Notes: generated by a model from the sequence alone, not told the origin. A stretch of DNA of 64,000 bases from Mesorhizobium opportunistum WSM2075 (GCF_000176035.2 NC_015675.1:6762001-6826000); one strand, 5' to 3'; counted from the stretch's first letter, positions 45,800 to 55,959 are shown. Program-made: numbers and translations.

Positions 45800-47767
45800 A
45801 TGAACTACAGGCGCGACATCGACGGTCTGCGGGCGATCGCGGTGCTGCCTGTCGTGCTCTTCCATTTCGGCTTGTCCGCCATCCCCGGCGGCTTCACCGG
45901 CGTCGACATCTTCTTCGTCATATCGGGCTATCTGATCAGCGGCAGCCTGCTCGACGATCTCGAGCGCGGCCAGTTCTCGATCGGCCGCTTCTACTGGCGC
46001 CGTGCGCGCCGCATCCTGCCGGCGCTGACCTTCGTCATCGTGCTGGCGAGCATTGCTGCCTGGTTCATCCTTCTGCCGACGGATCTCCACGAATTCAGCC
46101 TCAGCGTGATCGCGGCCTCGACCTTCTGGTCGAACATCTATTTCTGGAAGACGACCAACTATTTCTCCATCGATGCCGCCCTGCGGCCGCTGCTGCACAC
46201 ATGGTCGCTTTCGGTCGAGGAGCAGTACTACATCTTCGCGCCGATCCTTGTGTATCTGATCTACCGCTACGCCTCGAAACGCTGGCTGACGATATTGCTG
46301 CCGATCGCCATCGGCAGCTTTGCCGTCGCGGTCATGGCAACCACGCTGGCGCCGACCGCCGGCTTCTATCTCTTGCCGACACGGGTCTGGGAACTGGCGC
46401 TGGGCGCCATGCTGATGCTGAAAAGGCCTCCGGCGCTTGCCAACCGGCTGGCGATGGAACTGATCGGCCTGGCCGGCTTTGTCCTTGTCGCGGCCGGTTT
46501 CCTGACGATTTCGGAAAGCGACCCGTTTCCGGGCTACAATGCCCTGATGCCCTGCGTGGGAACGGCGCTGCTCATCTATGCCGGCACGGACCGCGCGGGC
46601 GCGGAAGGGCCGGCACCCATCGCCACCCGCGTGCTTCGGTTCGCCCCGCTGGTCTGGGTCGGCCTCATTTCCTATTCGCTCTACCTGGTCCACTGGCCGA
46701 TCAACTCGTTCGTCCACTATCTCTCCCTGAAGGCCATCGGCGTGCCGACGATCGTCGCGATGACGGTGGGCAGCTTCGCCCTGGCGACGTTCTCCTGGAA
46801 ATATGTCGAGCAACCCTTTCGCCAGAAACGGGCGTTCACCGCCCCTTTGCCCATCTTCGCCTTTTCGGCGACGGCGATCGCGCTGCTGTGCGTCGTTGGC
46901 CTGACTGGTGCGCTGGGCGACGGTTTTCCGCAACGGTTCCCGGATTTTTCGACCGAACGGATTCGCGTCGGCGACTGGCGCAACGGCGTCTGTTTCAATG
47001 AAGGCGGGACCCGGATCGAGACCTGGAACCTCGCCGACTGCACCCGCACGGAGGGCTTTGCCACCAATGTGCTGCTGTGGGGCGATTCCTTTGCAGCCCA
47101 TTATGTTTCGGGGCTTGAGGCCAACGCCCAGAAAGTCCAGGCCAACGTCATCCAATACACCTATGCCGGCTGTCCACCGGACCTCAGCTATTTTTCCTAT
47201 GCCCGGCCGGCCTGCACCCGCTTCAACGAACGGGCCCTGTCGATCATCCGGGATGCCAATATCCAGGCGGTGATCCTGAGCGGCCGTTGGAGCGACTACC
47301 AGATCAGGGGCTTCGATGGCCTGCAGAAGACGATCGACCGGCTTCGCGAAATGGGCGTCAAGGTCTATGTCATCGGCCAGTCTCCGGAATTCGTCGCCGA
47401 CGTCCAGAAAATCGCCTTCTTCGCGACGCGGGAGCATGCCACGAACACGTCCTGGCCGATGGCCATGGATCCGGACATCAACAAGCGAGTGCTGCCATTC
47501 GTCAAAGGCGCTGATTTCATCGACCCGCTGGCCTATCTGTGCGACGCGGCCGGCTGTTCCTATGCCGATGCAGGCACCAGGCAATTTCTCTACTTCGACT
47601 ACGGCCATTTCTCGACCGCCGGAGCGGCGCTCGCCATCTCGAAATACTGGCCGAGCTTTGCCGCGAGCAACGAAGTCGCGAAGGCAAAAGGGCAATCCGC
47701 AGGCCATGGACCCGCGGAACCGCCGCAACTTGCGACGGGAGCCGGTTTGCGATTGCCCGGAGGCTAA
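45800..47767 (+). CDS. OafA-type acyltransferase with SGNH domain
   Basis: A 655-residue protein. Residues 1 to about 360 are an acyltransferase-3 membrane domain (about 10 spans) with R-D-I-D-G-L-R-A-I-A-V, H-F-G, F-F-V-I-S-G-Y-L-I and R-R-A-R-R-I-L-P. The C-terminal periplasmic SGNH-like part has L-L-W-G-D-S-F-A-A-H-Y (Ser block) and F-D-Y-G-H-F-S-T (His block). Such enzymes O-acetylate lipopolysaccharide or exopolysaccharide. ATG 45800 directly precedes the domain, with a weak ribosome site. Bases 45565-45799 hold a TTGACA at 45642-45647 but no clear -10. Confidence 0.88.
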   Translation: MNYRRDIDGLRAIAVLPVVLFHFGLSAIPGGFTGVDIFFVISGYLISGSLLDDLERGQFSIGRFYWRRARRILPALTFVIVLASIAAWFILLPTDLHEFSLSVIAASTFWSNIYFWKTTNYFSIDAALRPLLHTWSLSVEEQYYIFAPILVYLIYRYASKRWLTILLPIAIGSFAVAVMATTLAPTAGFYLLPTRVWELALGAMLMLKRPPALANRLAMELIGLAGFVLVAAGFLTISESDPFPGYNALMPCVGTALLIYAGTDRAGAEGPAPIATRVLRFAPLVWVGLISYSLYLVHWPINSFVHYLSLKAIGVPTIVAMTVGSFALATFSWKYVEQPFRQKRAFTAPLPIFAFSATAIALLCVVGLTGALGDGFPQRFPDFSTERIRVGDWRNGVCFNEGGTRIETWNLADCTRTEGFATNVLLWGDSFAAHYVSGLEANAQKVQANVIQYTYAGCPPDLSYFSYARPACTRFNERALSIIRDANIQAVILSGRWSDYQIRGFDGLQKTIDRLREMGVKVYVIGQSPEFVADVQKIAFFATREHATNTSWPMAMDPDINKRVLPFVKGADFIDPLAYLCDAAGCSYADAGTRQFLYFDYGHFSTAGAALAISKYWPSFAASNEVAKAKGQSAGHGPAEPPQLATGAGLRLPGG

Positions 47768-47790
47768 TCCTCATGGTAACGAGGCGCTGC

Positions 47791-47864
47791 GCGGGTATGA
47801 TGTAATGGTAGCCTGTCAGCTTCCCAAGCTGAACGCGCGGGTTCGATTCCCGCTACCCGCTCCA
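47791..47864 (+). tRNA. tRNA-Gly (anticodon CCC)
   Basis: A 74-base cloverleaf: acceptor GCGGGTA with TACCCGC, D arm with AATGGTA, anticodon stem CAGC/GCTG around loop TTCCCAA (anticodon CCC), T arm GGGTTCGATTCCC, discriminator T and an encoded CCA at 47862-47864. All stems pair by eye. Confidence 0.93.
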
Positions 47865-47926
47865 GCATATGTCCCAAGGGTTTTGCGCCTGATTTGGATC
47901 CGAAAACCAGTGGGTGCGCGGCAAGT

Positions 47927-48688
47927 CTAAGCCTGGCCTATTCGCATCTGCTTCTTGAGAAGGAACCGGGTGAAGTTCTCGAAGTTGCGCGGCGCCACCT
48001 GTTCGGGGAGGTGGGCCAGCACGTCTCCGGATCGGGCGTCGTCCTGGAAACGCTCCACCCACTCTTCGGTATGCGTGTCCCGCTGCAACCGCAAATTCGT
48101 CTTGAACTCGCAGTCGGGCATCTCAACCGATAATTGCCGGGCAACCGATGCGACGTAGGGACGGGGATCATCCAGCAGATCTTCGTAGAAGAAATGGTCG
48201 TGTGGCAAATCAGCGAGGCGCAAGTAGGCCTCCCAGAAGGCATAGCTCTGCTCGATCAGGAAATAGGCCCGGCAGATACCGGCGAAGTCGTATTGCGGAA
48301 CCAGATCCGCGCGATCCATCGTGCTTCTCCAACCGCCAGACGCCTTTGCCCGGCAGTAGGAAATCGCCTGACGAAGGCGGTCCCGCCGCTCCAGCAGGAT
48401 CAAACCCATGGTATGGCGCCGGACACATTCGGCAAGGAAGTCGGCTCCATATTTCGCCTGCGACCAGTGAAGGTGGCGTGGAAACAGTTTTACGGCGAAC
48501 CTGCCATTCGCGGTCCCGCCGCGATCGATGACGGCAGACAGGAGTTCATCGAAGGATTTCGGCTTGAAACCCAGATTGGCCGTGTCGAGCCATTCGGCCG
48601 AGTTGCCTAACAATCCGGTGCTGTTTGCGAGGCTGCCAAGCCATTCGGAGCCGCTACGGGCCTCGGTCAGTATCGCCACACCCTTCAT
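47927..48688 (-). CDS. Stf0-type sulfotransferase
   Basis: A 253-residue protein with features of the Stf0/PAPS sulfotransferase fold. The N-terminal 5'-phosphosulfate loop is T-E-A-R-S-G-S-E-W-L, followed later by R-R-D-R-L-R-Q-A-I-S-Y-C-R-A (3'-phosphate-binding Arg/Ser) and D-D-P-R-P-Y-V. It would transfer sulfate from PAPS to a carbohydrate or lipid; rhizobia sulfate Nod factors, LPS and trehalose-type compounds. The start at 48688 sits directly before the loop, with GGCAGGGGG upstream. Next to tRNA-Gly and flanked upstream by an AT-rich stretch (about 48780-48835), so acquisition is possible. Confidence 0.75.
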   Translation of the reverse strand: MKGVAILTEARSGSEWLGSLANSTGLLGNSAEWLDTANLGFKPKSFDELLSAVIDRGGTANGRFAVKLFPRHLHWSQAKYGADFLAECVRRHTMGLILLERRDRLRQAISYCRAKASGGWRSTMDRADLVPQYDFAGICRAYFLIEQSYAFWEAYLRLADLPHDHFFYEDLLDDPRPYVASVARQLSVEMPDCEFKTNLRLQRDTHTEEWVERFQDDARSGDVLAHLPEQVAPRNFENFTRFLLKKQMRIGQA

Positions 48689-48955
48689 GCGTGCCGGTTG
48701 CCCCCTGCCTGTAAGCGTATGGCCGGCATTGCGGGATACGGTTCTGCGCCTCGATGGCTCCTCGGCATGGTCACCTCCGTCTAACAACAGGTCAATTAGT
48801 AATCTCTAATATGATTCCGTCAATTCGATCTTCGGCTAAGCAGGCCGGCCAATTCCGTCGCTGCGTGCGACACACAGGTCTGGCCCCTGCATACGTCCCC
48901 AATCAAGAAGGAGCCCGGCCACCGCAGCGGTGGCCGGCCTTCAACTCGCGGTCCG

Positions 48956-49297
48956 TTATAGCCAGATGCCGACCCAGACGCGCTCACGCCAGCAGCGGAC
49001 ACGGCGACGGCCATGGCGCCAATAACGACGGCACACCCTTCTCCAGACGCGACGCCGTCCCCCACGGCGGTGGTGGCGATAGTAGCGACGATGCCAACGG
49101 CGATGGGAGACCTGCTCCACCTCGACTTGGTCGTCGCCTTCGAAGACAGCCGGATCCGGCTTGTCCAATTCATCGAGAATTCCGTTACCGTTGCCTTGGG
49201 GAATACCGGCAACCGCGCGGCCGGGTCCGGCTACGCTGGCAAACGCAACTGCCCCCGCAACGCCAAGCATTCCAGTGAGAAATAACCGACGTTCCAT
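48956..49297 (-). CDS. Exported His/Arg/Trp-rich protein
   Basis: A 113-residue protein. The N-terminus MERRLFLTGMLGVAGAVAFA is a Tat-like signal (twin Arg, F-L-T) ending near A-V-A. A short acidic segment follows (G-I-L-D-E-L-D-K-P-D-P, then E-V-E-Q-V), and then about 45 residues that are almost all Arg, His, Trp and Tyr (H-R-R-W-H-R-R-Y-Y-R-H-H-R-R). It ends W-V-G-I-W-L. GGAGGCTTTG precedes the ATG. Proteins of this shape recur in rhizobia under labels such as protamine-like; their function is unknown. Confidence 0.75.
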   Translation of the reverse strand: MERRLFLTGMLGVAGAVAFASVAGPGRAVAGIPQGNGNGILDELDKPDPAVFEGDDQVEVEQVSHRRWHRRYYRHHRRGGRRRVWRRVCRRYWRHGRRRVRCWRERVWVGIWL

Positions 49298-49403
49298 CAA
49301 AGCCTCCAGAATTGTTGACTACCGGCGCCTCGTTCCCTCGCCCAAAACGGGCTCCAGCAAGCATGCCGACTGGATTGAACGCGCGAGCTCGATTCGCGTT
49401 CCA

Positions 49404-50393
49404 TCATCCCACTTCGCGCAGGATAAAATCGTGCAGCATCTTGGCGGCCGGCGACAGCACGCGGTTCTTGACCGTGATCAGGCTGTAGGGCCTGACCTCG
49501 ATGTCGAACTCGGTCTGGACGACGTCGATGGCGCCAGCGAGTCCGTCGGGATTCTGGATGAATTTCGCGACCTGTATCGAGACCGGGGCGATGGCGTCGG
49601 ACTGCGCGACCATGACCAGCGTCAAGAGCAGCGAGCTGGTGTTGAGGATGCGATCCGGAAGCGCGATGTTGCGGTTGAGGAAATTGCTCTCCATCGCCTG
49701 GCGCAAGGGCGAACCGCCCGATTGGAAGACCCAGTCATAGGCGGCGGTATCTTCCAGCCGCACCACGCTGGCCCTGGTGAGCGGGTGGCCGCGGCGCACG
49801 ATCAGGCAGGCTTTCTCGACGCCGATGACACGGGATTCGAACAGCCGTGGGTTCAGGTCGTCAGGAATGCGCGCAATGATGAAATCATGGCGCGTGGCAA
49901 TAAGTTCGCGCGCCAGTACATTCGAGGTCTCGACCTGCATGGTGATCTCGATGCGCGGATAGATGCGGCGAATTTCGCGAATCGCCGGCACCGCCAGTTC
50001 GATCGCCGGCGCCGTCACGGCACCCAGGAACACCGAGCCGCCCTTGCCCGCCTTGAGCTCGGAGATCTCGCGATCGACCTCGCGCATCTCCAGCAGGATC
50101 GAGCGCGCACGCCTCGCCAGCGCCTTGCCGTAAGGCGTCAGCGTGACGCCGCGCGGCAGCCTTTCGCACAGCTTGACCTCCAGCACCGCCTCCATCTCGG
50201 CGATCATGCGCGAAGCCGCCGGTTGCGAGATGTTCATGACCTGGGCAGCCGCGCTCACCCGACCGTGATCGTCCAGGGCCACGATCATGCGCATGTGACG
50301 CAGGCTGAGACCGCTGCGCAGCAGGGTCTCGCCGTCACCGGGCAGCTCGTTGTAACCCTCTGAAATTCCACCGGGATTGCGCAATGTCGCCAT
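49404..50393 (-). CDS. gbpR: LysR-type regulator of chvE, GbpR-like
   Basis: A 329-residue LysR regulator. The DNA-binding domain lies at about residues 28-90 (L-R-H-M-R-M-I-V-A-L-D-D-H-G-R-V-S-A-A-A, S-Q-P-A-A-S-R-M-I-A-E-M-E) and the effector domain at about 115-325. In Agrobacterium GbpR is encoded divergently from chvE and regulates it in response to sugars such as L-arabinose, galactose and fucose; the same arrangement here, divergent across 288 bases, supports the assignment. That gap holds the shared control region, but I could not settle on an operator. Confidence 0.85.
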   Translation of the reverse strand: MATLRNPGGISEGYNELPGDGETLLRSGLSLRHMRMIVALDDHGRVSAAAQVMNISQPAASRMIAEMEAVLEVKLCERLPRGVTLTPYGKALARRARSILLEMREVDREISELKAGKGGSVFLGAVTAPAIELAVPAIREIRRIYPRIEITMQVETSNVLARELIATRHDFIIARIPDDLNPRLFESRVIGVEKACLIVRRGHPLTRASVVRLEDTAAYDWVFQSGGSPLRQAMESNFLNRNIALPDRILNTSSLLLTLVMVAQSDAIAPVSIQVAKFIQNPDGLAGAIDVVQTEFDIEVRPYSLITVKNRVLSPAAKMLHDFILREVG

Positions 50394-50681
50394 GAATGTC
50401 CCTAACTCGCCAATATCGTGTTCCTGGATCCAACATATATCAGTCCCGGTATAGCAACCATCAAAGATCGCATTTGACAGTTATGGCAAAGAGCCACACC
50501 CTTCGCGCGTTCCGAGACGTGACAGTCGCCGACGATGAAATCGTATCGATTGAAATCAGCGGTTCGGGACCATGGGAGGATACCGGAGATCGATATGACG
50601 GCAGCAGTGCCTTGGCGCTTCTGCACGATTGCGCGGCCCGCGACCCCCGGGGTGCCGCGTCCATCAAACAGGGAGAGTTAT

Positions 50682-51752
50682 GTGAAAATCATCAAGACAC
50701 TGGCCGCAGTCGCGGCGCTTGGCATCGCTGCCATGACCTACTCGGCACACGCAGCCGACAAGGGTCTTGTCGGCGTGCTGATGCCGACCAAGACTTCGCA
50801 GCGCTGGATCAATGACGGCGACGCCGTCAAGTCCCAGCTCGAGGCTCTTGGCTACACCGTTGACCTGCAGTACGCGCAGGACGACATCCCCAACCAGCTC
50901 AGCCAGCTGGAAAACGAAATCACCAAGGGTCCGAAGGCGCTGATCATCGCCTCGATCGACGGCACCACGCTCTCGGATGCCTTGCAGAAGGCCGCTGACG
51001 CGGGCGTCGTCGTCGTCGCCTATGACCGCCTGATCAAGAAGACCGCCAATGTCGACTACTACACCACCTTCGACAATTTCGGCGTCGGCGTGATCCAGGC
51101 GAATTCGCTGGTCAAGGGCCTCAAGGAACGCTTCCCGAACACCAAGCCGTGGAACGTCGAGCTGTTCGGCGGCTCGCCGGACGACAACAACGCCTTCTTC
51201 TTCTACAATGGCGCGATCTCCGTCCTGCAGCCGCTGATCGACGACGGCTCGATCAAGATCAAGTCCGGCCAGATGGGCATGGACAAGGTCGGCACGCTGC
51301 GTTGGCTCGCCGCCACCGCCCAGGCGCGCATGGACAACCTCCTGTCGGCCAACTATTCGGACGGCAGCCGCGTCGACGGCGTTCTTTCGCCCTATGACGG
51401 CCTGTCGCGCGGCATCACCGCCTCGCTGCGCGCCGTTGGTTACGGCACGGACGCACAGCCTTGGCCGATCGTGACCGGTCAGGACGCCGAGACCGCTTCG
51501 GTCAAGCTGATCATCACGGGCGAGCAGTACTCGACCGTGTTCAAGGACACCCGCGACCTGGCCAAGGCCACTGTCGGTCTGGTCGACAAGGTGCTCTCGG
51601 GCGGCAAGCCTGACGGCCTCGACACCAAGACCTACAACAACGACGTCAAGGTCGTTCCCTCGATCCTGTTGACGCCGCACGAAGTCGACAAGTCGAACTA
51701 CCAGAAGCTGGTCGTCGACTCCGGCTACATCAAGGCCGAAGACCTGAATTAA
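50682..51752 (+). CDS. chvE: Multiple-sugar-binding periplasmic protein ChvE
   Basis: A 356-residue binding protein close to ChvE in length and sequence pattern. Signal peptide ([20 protein letters not shown], cleavage after A-H-A), then [42 protein letters not shown] and T-G-Q-D-A-E. The Arg, Asp and Asn residues in these segments are sugar contacts in the family. It begins with GTG 50682, six bases after AGGGAG. It delivers galactose, arabinose or glucose to GguAB; in Agrobacterium it also signals to VirA. Confidence 0.92.
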   Translation: MKIIKTLAAVAALGIAAMTYSAHAADKGLVGVLMPTKTSQRWINDGDAVKSQLEALGYTVDLQYAQDDIPNQLSQLENEITKGPKALIIASIDGTTLSDALQKAADAGVVVVAYDRLIKKTANVDYYTTFDNFGVGVIQANSLVKGLKERFPNTKPWNVELFGGSPDDNNAFFFYNGAISVLQPLIDDGSIKIKSGQMGMDKVGTLRWLAATAQARMDNLLSANYSDGSRVDGVLSPYDGLSRGITASLRAVGYGTDAQPWPIVTGQDAETASVKLIITGEQYSTVFKDTRDLAKATVGLVDKVLSGGKPDGLDTKTYNNDVKVVPSILLTPHEVDKSNYQKLVVDSGYIKAEDLN

Positions 51753-51768
51753 TTTCGGTTGCAAAGCC

Positions 51769-51798
51769 AGGGGTCCTGCGCAACGCAGGGCCCCTTTT
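51769..51798 (+). terminator. Hairpin terminator between chvE and gguA
   Basis: A 12-bp stem (AGGGGTCCTGCG at 51769-51780 with 51784-51795, one T-G pair) with loop CAA, followed by TTTT. It lies in the transcript after chvE and before gguA, so it probably ends a share of transcripts and keeps the binding protein in excess over the transporter. Confidence 0.7.
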
Positions 51799-51851
51799 CG
51801 TTCACCAGCGACCCCGGTATTGTTGCGGACCTCGCAGGAGAATTATTGCCC

Positions 51852-53384
51852 ATGACCTCGACGATTTTGGAGATGCGCGACATCACCAAGACGTTCCCCG
51901 GCGTGAAGGCGCTGTCGAACGTCAACCTCAGCGTCGAGGAAGGCGAGATCCACGCCGTGGTCGGAGAGAACGGCGCTGGCAAGTCGACGCTGATGAAGGT
52001 CCTGTCGGGCGTCTATCCCGCAGGCACCTATGACGGCCAGATCATTTTTCAGGATCAGGAATGCCAGTTCAAAGGCATCCATGACAGCGAACACAAGGGC
52101 ATCGTCATCATCCACCAGGAGCTTGCGCTGGTACCGATGCTGTCGATCACCGAAAATATCTTCCTCGGCAACGAACACGCCCGCCACGGCGTCATCGACT
52201 GGGATGCCAACGAGGCGCGCACCGCCGCCCTGTTGAAGAAGGTGGGCCTCAAGGAGGACCCCAAGACACTGATCACCAATATCGGCGTCGGCAAGCAGCA
52301 GTTGGTCGAAATCGCCAAGGCGCTGAGCAAGGACGTCAAGCTTTTGATCCTCGATGAGCCGACCGCGTCGCTCAGCGAAAAAGACAGCCAGGCGCTGCTC
52401 GATCTTCTGCTCGAATTCAAGCGGCAAGGCATGACCTCGATCCTGATCTCGCACAAGCTCAACGAGATCAACCGGGTCGCCGACAAGGTGACGGTCATCC
52501 GTGACGGACGCACCATCGAGACGCTGGCCAAGAAAGATATCAGCGAAGATCGTATCATCACCTCGATGGTCGGCCGTTCGCTCGATGACCGCTATCCGCC
52601 GCGCGAGCCCAAGATCGGCGAAGTCGTGTTCGAGGTGAAGAACTGGTCGGTCTATCACCCGCTCCATGCCGAACGGCAGGTGATCAAGGGCATCGACATC
52701 AATGTGCGCAAGGGCGAGGTGGTCGGCATTGCCGGGCTGATGGGCGCCGGGCGCACCGAATTCGCCATGAGCCTTTTCGGCCGCTCCTATGGCCGCCGCA
52801 TCACCGGCGAGGTGCTGCTCAAGGGCAAGCCGGTCGATGTCTCCTCGGTAAGCAAGGCGGTCCAACACGGCATTGCCTACGTCACCGAGGACCGCAAGAC
52901 ATACGGTCTCAACCTCATCGACCATATCAAGCACAACATAACGCTTGCCAATCTCGGCGGCGTGTCGCGCCACAGCGTCATTGACGACATGCGCGAGCTC
53001 GCCGTTGCCAACGACTATCGCAAGAAGACCAATATCCGTGCGTCCAGTGTCTATCAGTTGACCGGCAACCTTTCCGGTGGCAACCAGCAGAAGGTGGTGC
53101 TGTCGAAATGGCTGTTCGCCGACCCTGACGTGCTGATCCTCGACGAACCGACGCGCGGCATCGACGTCGGTGCCAAATACGAAATCTACACGATCATCGC
53201 GCGGCTTGCCTCGGAAGGTAAGGCGATCGTGGTCATCTCGTCGGAAATGCCGGAATTGCTCGGGATTACCGACCGCATCTACGTCATGAACGAAGGACGC
53301 ATCGTGGGCGAAATGCCCGCGGCGGACGCGAGCCAGGAAAAAATAATGCGCGCCATCGTCCGGGGAGAAGGAAAAGCAGCATGA
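51852..53384 (+). CDS. gguA: Sugar ABC importer ATPase GguA
   Basis: A 510-residue tandem ATPase of the galactose/arabinose/xylose class. Domain one has Walker [10 protein letters not shown] and Walker [12 protein letters not shown]; domain two has the altered GLMGAGRTE, signature LSGGNQQK and [14 protein letters not shown] 51852 follows AGGAGAATT. The stop overlaps gguB as ATGA. It energises uptake of sugars bound by ChvE. It is a paralogue of RhaT in this same window. Confidence 0.92.
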   Translation: MTSTILEMRDITKTFPGVKALSNVNLSVEEGEIHAVVGENGAGKSTLMKVLSGVYPAGTYDGQIIFQDQECQFKGIHDSEHKGIVIIHQELALVPMLSITENIFLGNEHARHGVIDWDANEARTAALLKKVGLKEDPKTLITNIGVGKQQLVEIAKALSKDVKLLILDEPTASLSEKDSQALLDLLLEFKRQGMTSILISHKLNEINRVADKVTVIRDGRTIETLAKKDISEDRIITSMVGRSLDDRYPPREPKIGEVVFEVKNWSVYHPLHAERQVIKGIDINVRKGEVVGIAGLMGAGRTEFAMSLFGRSYGRRITGEVLLKGKPVDVSSVSKAVQHGIAYVTEDRKTYGLNLIDHIKHNITLANLGGVSRHSVIDDMRELAVANDYRKKTNIRASSVYQLTGNLSGGNQQKVVLSKWLFADPDVLILDEPTRGIDVGAKYEIYTIIARLASEGKAIVVISSEMPELLGITDRIYVMNEGRIVGEMPAADASQEKIMRAIVRGEGKAA

Positions 53385-54667
53385 GCACCGATAGCGCCCC
53401 CGCCCCACAGGGCAACATCGCCGAAGAACAGCGTCCACGCATCGCCGTGTCGGCGCTGGCGACGAACTTACGCGAATACGGCCTGATTATCGCGCTGATC
53501 GTCATCATGCTGTTCTTCCAGTTCACCACCTCGGGAACGCTGTTCAAGCCGGTCAACCTCAGCAACCTGGTGCAGCAGAACTCGTTCATCATCGTGATGG
53601 CGCTGGGCATGCTGCTGGTCATCGTATCGGGCTATATCGACCTCAGCGTCGGGTCGGTCGCCGGTTTTATCGGCGCGCTGGCGGCAAACATGATGGTTAT
53701 CTGGCAGCTCGGACCGCTCAGCAATCCGCTGGTGGTTTCGATCATCTGCCTGATCGTGGGCGGCCTGATCGGCGCGGCGCAAGGCTATTGGATCGCCTAT
53801 CACCGGATACCGAGCTTCATCGTCACGCTGGCCGGCATGCTGATCTTCCGCGGCATCTGCCAGGCGCTGCTGGGTGGCGGCTCCTCGGTGGGACCACTGC
53901 CGGGCGACTTCAAAATGCTCAGCTCCGGCTTCATCCCGGACGTGATCGGTCCGCTGACGCTTGTCCCGCCGGTAGTGAACGCGGCCGGCAAGACCATCCT
54001 GGGCAGCGGCGTGACCCTGCACATGACGACGGTCGTGCTCGGCCTGATCGCCGTGCTGGCCTATGCCTATTTCGGGGTGAGGACGCGGCGCAAGCGCGAA
54101 CGCCACGGCTACGAGGCCGAGCCCTTCCCGCTGTTCGTCATCAAGACGCTGGTCGCCAGCGCGCTGGCACTGTTCCTGGTCTATGAGTTCGCCAGCTACC
54201 GGGGCCTGCCGGTGGTGCTGCTCGTCATGGGCGTGCTGATCACGCTGTTCGTCTTCGTCACCAAGCGCATGACCATCGGCCGCCGCATCTACGCGATGGG
54301 CGGCAATCCCAAGGCGGCGCAGCTGTCGGGCATCAACACCGAGCGGCTGACTTTGCTGGTGTTCATCAATATGGGCGTGCTGTCGGCGCTCGGCGGCTTG
54401 ATCATCGCGGCACGCCTCGGCCAGGCCGTGCCGGCGGCAGGCCTGGGCAGCGAGCTCGACGTCATCGCCGCCGTCTTCATCGGCGGCGCCTCGGCGATGG
54501 GCGGCGTCGGCCAGGTCATCGGCGCCGTGGTCGGCGGCTTCATCATGGGCGTGATGAACAACGGCATGTCGATCATGGGCGTCAATGTTGACTGGCAGCA
54601 GGTGGTCAAAGGCCTGGTGCTGCTCGGCGCCGTGATCTTCGACGTCTACAACAAGAACAAGGCCTGA
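53381..54667 (+). CDS. gguB: Sugar ABC importer permease GguB
   Basis: A 428-residue permease of the BPD_transp_2 family, XylH/GguB type, longer than RhaP/Q because of an extra central region (about residues 190-300, with [14 protein letters not shown]). About 11-12 spans; [18 protein letters not shown] and [20 protein letters not shown] are present. The single long permease probably forms a homodimer, unlike RhaPQ. Coupled to gguA by ATGA. Confidence 0.92.
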   Translation: MSTDSAPAPQGNIAEEQRPRIAVSALATNLREYGLIIALIVIMLFFQFTTSGTLFKPVNLSNLVQQNSFIIVMALGMLLVIVSGYIDLSVGSVAGFIGALAANMMVIWQLGPLSNPLVVSIICLIVGGLIGAAQGYWIAYHRIPSFIVTLAGMLIFRGICQALLGGGSSVGPLPGDFKMLSSGFIPDVIGPLTLVPPVVNAAGKTILGSGVTLHMTTVVLGLIAVLAYAYFGVRTRRKRERHGYEAEPFPLFVIKTLVASALALFLVYEFASYRGLPVVLLVMGVLITLFVFVTKRMTIGRRIYAMGGNPKAAQLSGINTERLTLLVFINMGVLSALGGLIIAARLGQAVPAAGLGSELDVIAAVFIGGASAMGGVGQVIGAVVGGFIMGVMNNGMSIMGVNVDWQQVVKGLVLLGAVIFDVYNKNKA

Positions 54668-54670
54668 CAC

Positions 54671-54756
54671 GAGCAATTCCAGGAAAGGCGCGTCGCGGTT
54701 TTCCCACAGGAATTGCGTAGGAGCAAAAATACTGGGAGCGGGTCGAACCGCTCCAG
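54671..54756 (+). repeat. Interspersed repeat (family D), copy 3
   Basis: Begins GAGCAATTCCAGGAAAGG, has GCGGTTTTCCCA and GGAATTGCGTAGGAGCAAAA, and ends with a short inverted repeat around GAGCGGGTCGAACCGCTC. It starts directly after the gguB stop, in the 292-bp gap before gguC. The remaining 200 bases of the gap hold no feature I can name. Confidence 0.75.
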
Positions 54757-54959
54757 CAAGGGCAACGAGGAAGGCATACGGGTCACATCGCGGCGCTGCC
54801 GGCAACCCGCCGGCATGAAGAAGTTCCCTCCAGGAACCAGGCCCCGCGAGCGCAATCCGAACGGAGAATTTCACCCGTGGCACGGACGACGTTCCGGCCG
54901 CGCTTGGGAAGGTTTGCCGCACCGGCAGCCATGCCAAGGCACATGAGAGAGGATTGATC

Positions 54960-55952
54960 ATGCTGATCTCGCAGATTCTCGACGACGCCGAGACCATTCG
55001 TGTCGTTGCCCGCAGCGGCGGCAAGACCCGGATCATCAACGGGGCGCGCAGCGTCTATTCGCTGGCGATGGAGGCTGCCCGCACCGGCGTCGGCCTCGTC
55101 GCGCTGATCGAGCGCAAGGGACTTGGCGAGACGGTCGATATCGACGCCGCCTACAAGAAGGGGCGGCTCCTGTCGCCGATCAATCACCCCGATCCGGCGC
55201 ACCTGCATCTGACCGGCACCGGGCTGACCCATCTCGGTTCGGCCGCGACGCGCGATTCCATGCACAAGAAGCTCAGCACCGACGGCGAGGAGCAGCTCAC
55301 CGATTCCATGAAGATGTTCCGCATGGGCCTGGAAGGCGGCAAGCCCGCGAAAGGCCAGACCGGCGTGCAGCCGGAATGGTTCTACAAGGGCAACGGCACG
55401 ATGGCCGTGGCGCCGGGTGCCGCGCTCCTGTCACCGGCCTTCGCCAAGGACGCCGGCGAGGAACCCGAGGTGGCAGGCATCTATGTCATCGGCGACGATG
55501 GCGCCCCATTCCGCGTCGGCTTCACGCTGTCGAACGAGTTTTCCGACCACGTGACCGAGCGCGTCAACTATCTCTTCCTCGCCCATTCCAAGCTGCGCAA
55601 CGCCTCCTTCGGACCCGAGATCCTGATCGGAGACCTGCCATCGGACATCCGCGGCACGTCACGTATCGTGCGCGACGGCAAGACGCTGTGGGAAAAGCCG
55701 TTCCTGTCGGGCGAAGCGAACATGTCGCACACCATCGGCAATCTCGAACATCACCACTTCAAATACTCGGCCTTCCGTCAGCCGGGCGACGTGCATGTGC
55801 ACATGTTCGGCACGGCGACGCTGTCCTTCGCCGACGGCGTCAAGACCGAAGCCGGCGACGTATTCGAGATCGAGGCTGGGGACTTCGGCTTGCCGCTGCG
55901 CAACCCGCTCGAGATTGAACAGCCGGTGAAGGTGGCGGTCAAGGCGTTGTGA
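54960..55952 (+). CDS. gguC: GguC / AraD1-family protein
   Basis: A 330-residue protein of the fumarylacetoacetate-hydrolase-like superfamily, GguC/AraD1 group. The metal-site region is visible in the middle (V-G-F-T-L-S-N-E-F-S-D-H, N-Y-L-F-L-A-H-S-K-L-R-N) with the usual G-x-E-I-L-I-G-D-L-P strand. Related AraD1 enzymes dehydrate or cleave 2-keto-3-deoxy sugar acids; whether GguC does so is unproven. ATG 54960 follows GAGAGAGG. In Agrobacterium it lies in the chvE-gguABC operon but is not needed for uptake. Separated from gguB here by a repeat. Confidence 0.85.
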   Translation: MLISQILDDAETIRVVARSGGKTRIINGARSVYSLAMEAARTGVGLVALIERKGLGETVDIDAAYKKGRLLSPINHPDPAHLHLTGTGLTHLGSAATRDSMHKKLSTDGEEQLTDSMKMFRMGLEGGKPAKGQTGVQPEWFYKGNGTMAVAPGAALLSPAFAKDAGEEPEVAGIYVIGDDGAPFRVGFTLSNEFSDHVTERVNYLFLAHSKLRNASFGPEILIGDLPSDIRGTSRIVRDGKTLWEKPFLSGEANMSHTIGNLEHHHFKYSAFRQPGDVHVHMFGTATLSFADGVKTEAGDVFEIEAGDFGLPLRNPLEIEQPVKVAVKAL

Positions 55953-55959
55953 TGGAGTG

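Noticed and set aside
45620..47728. 702-codon minus-strand open frame
   Set aside because: Antisense to the acyltransferase, which has membrane and SGNH motifs in the plus frame.
47791..48840. tRNA-Gly as an integration site for a mobile island
   Set aside because: A sulfotransferase and an AT-rich stretch lie next to the tRNA, but I found no integrase and no repeat of the tRNA 3' end within the following sequence.
51843..53438. 531-codon minus-strand open frame
   Set aside because: Antisense to gguA; His/Asp/Arg-rich shadow composition.
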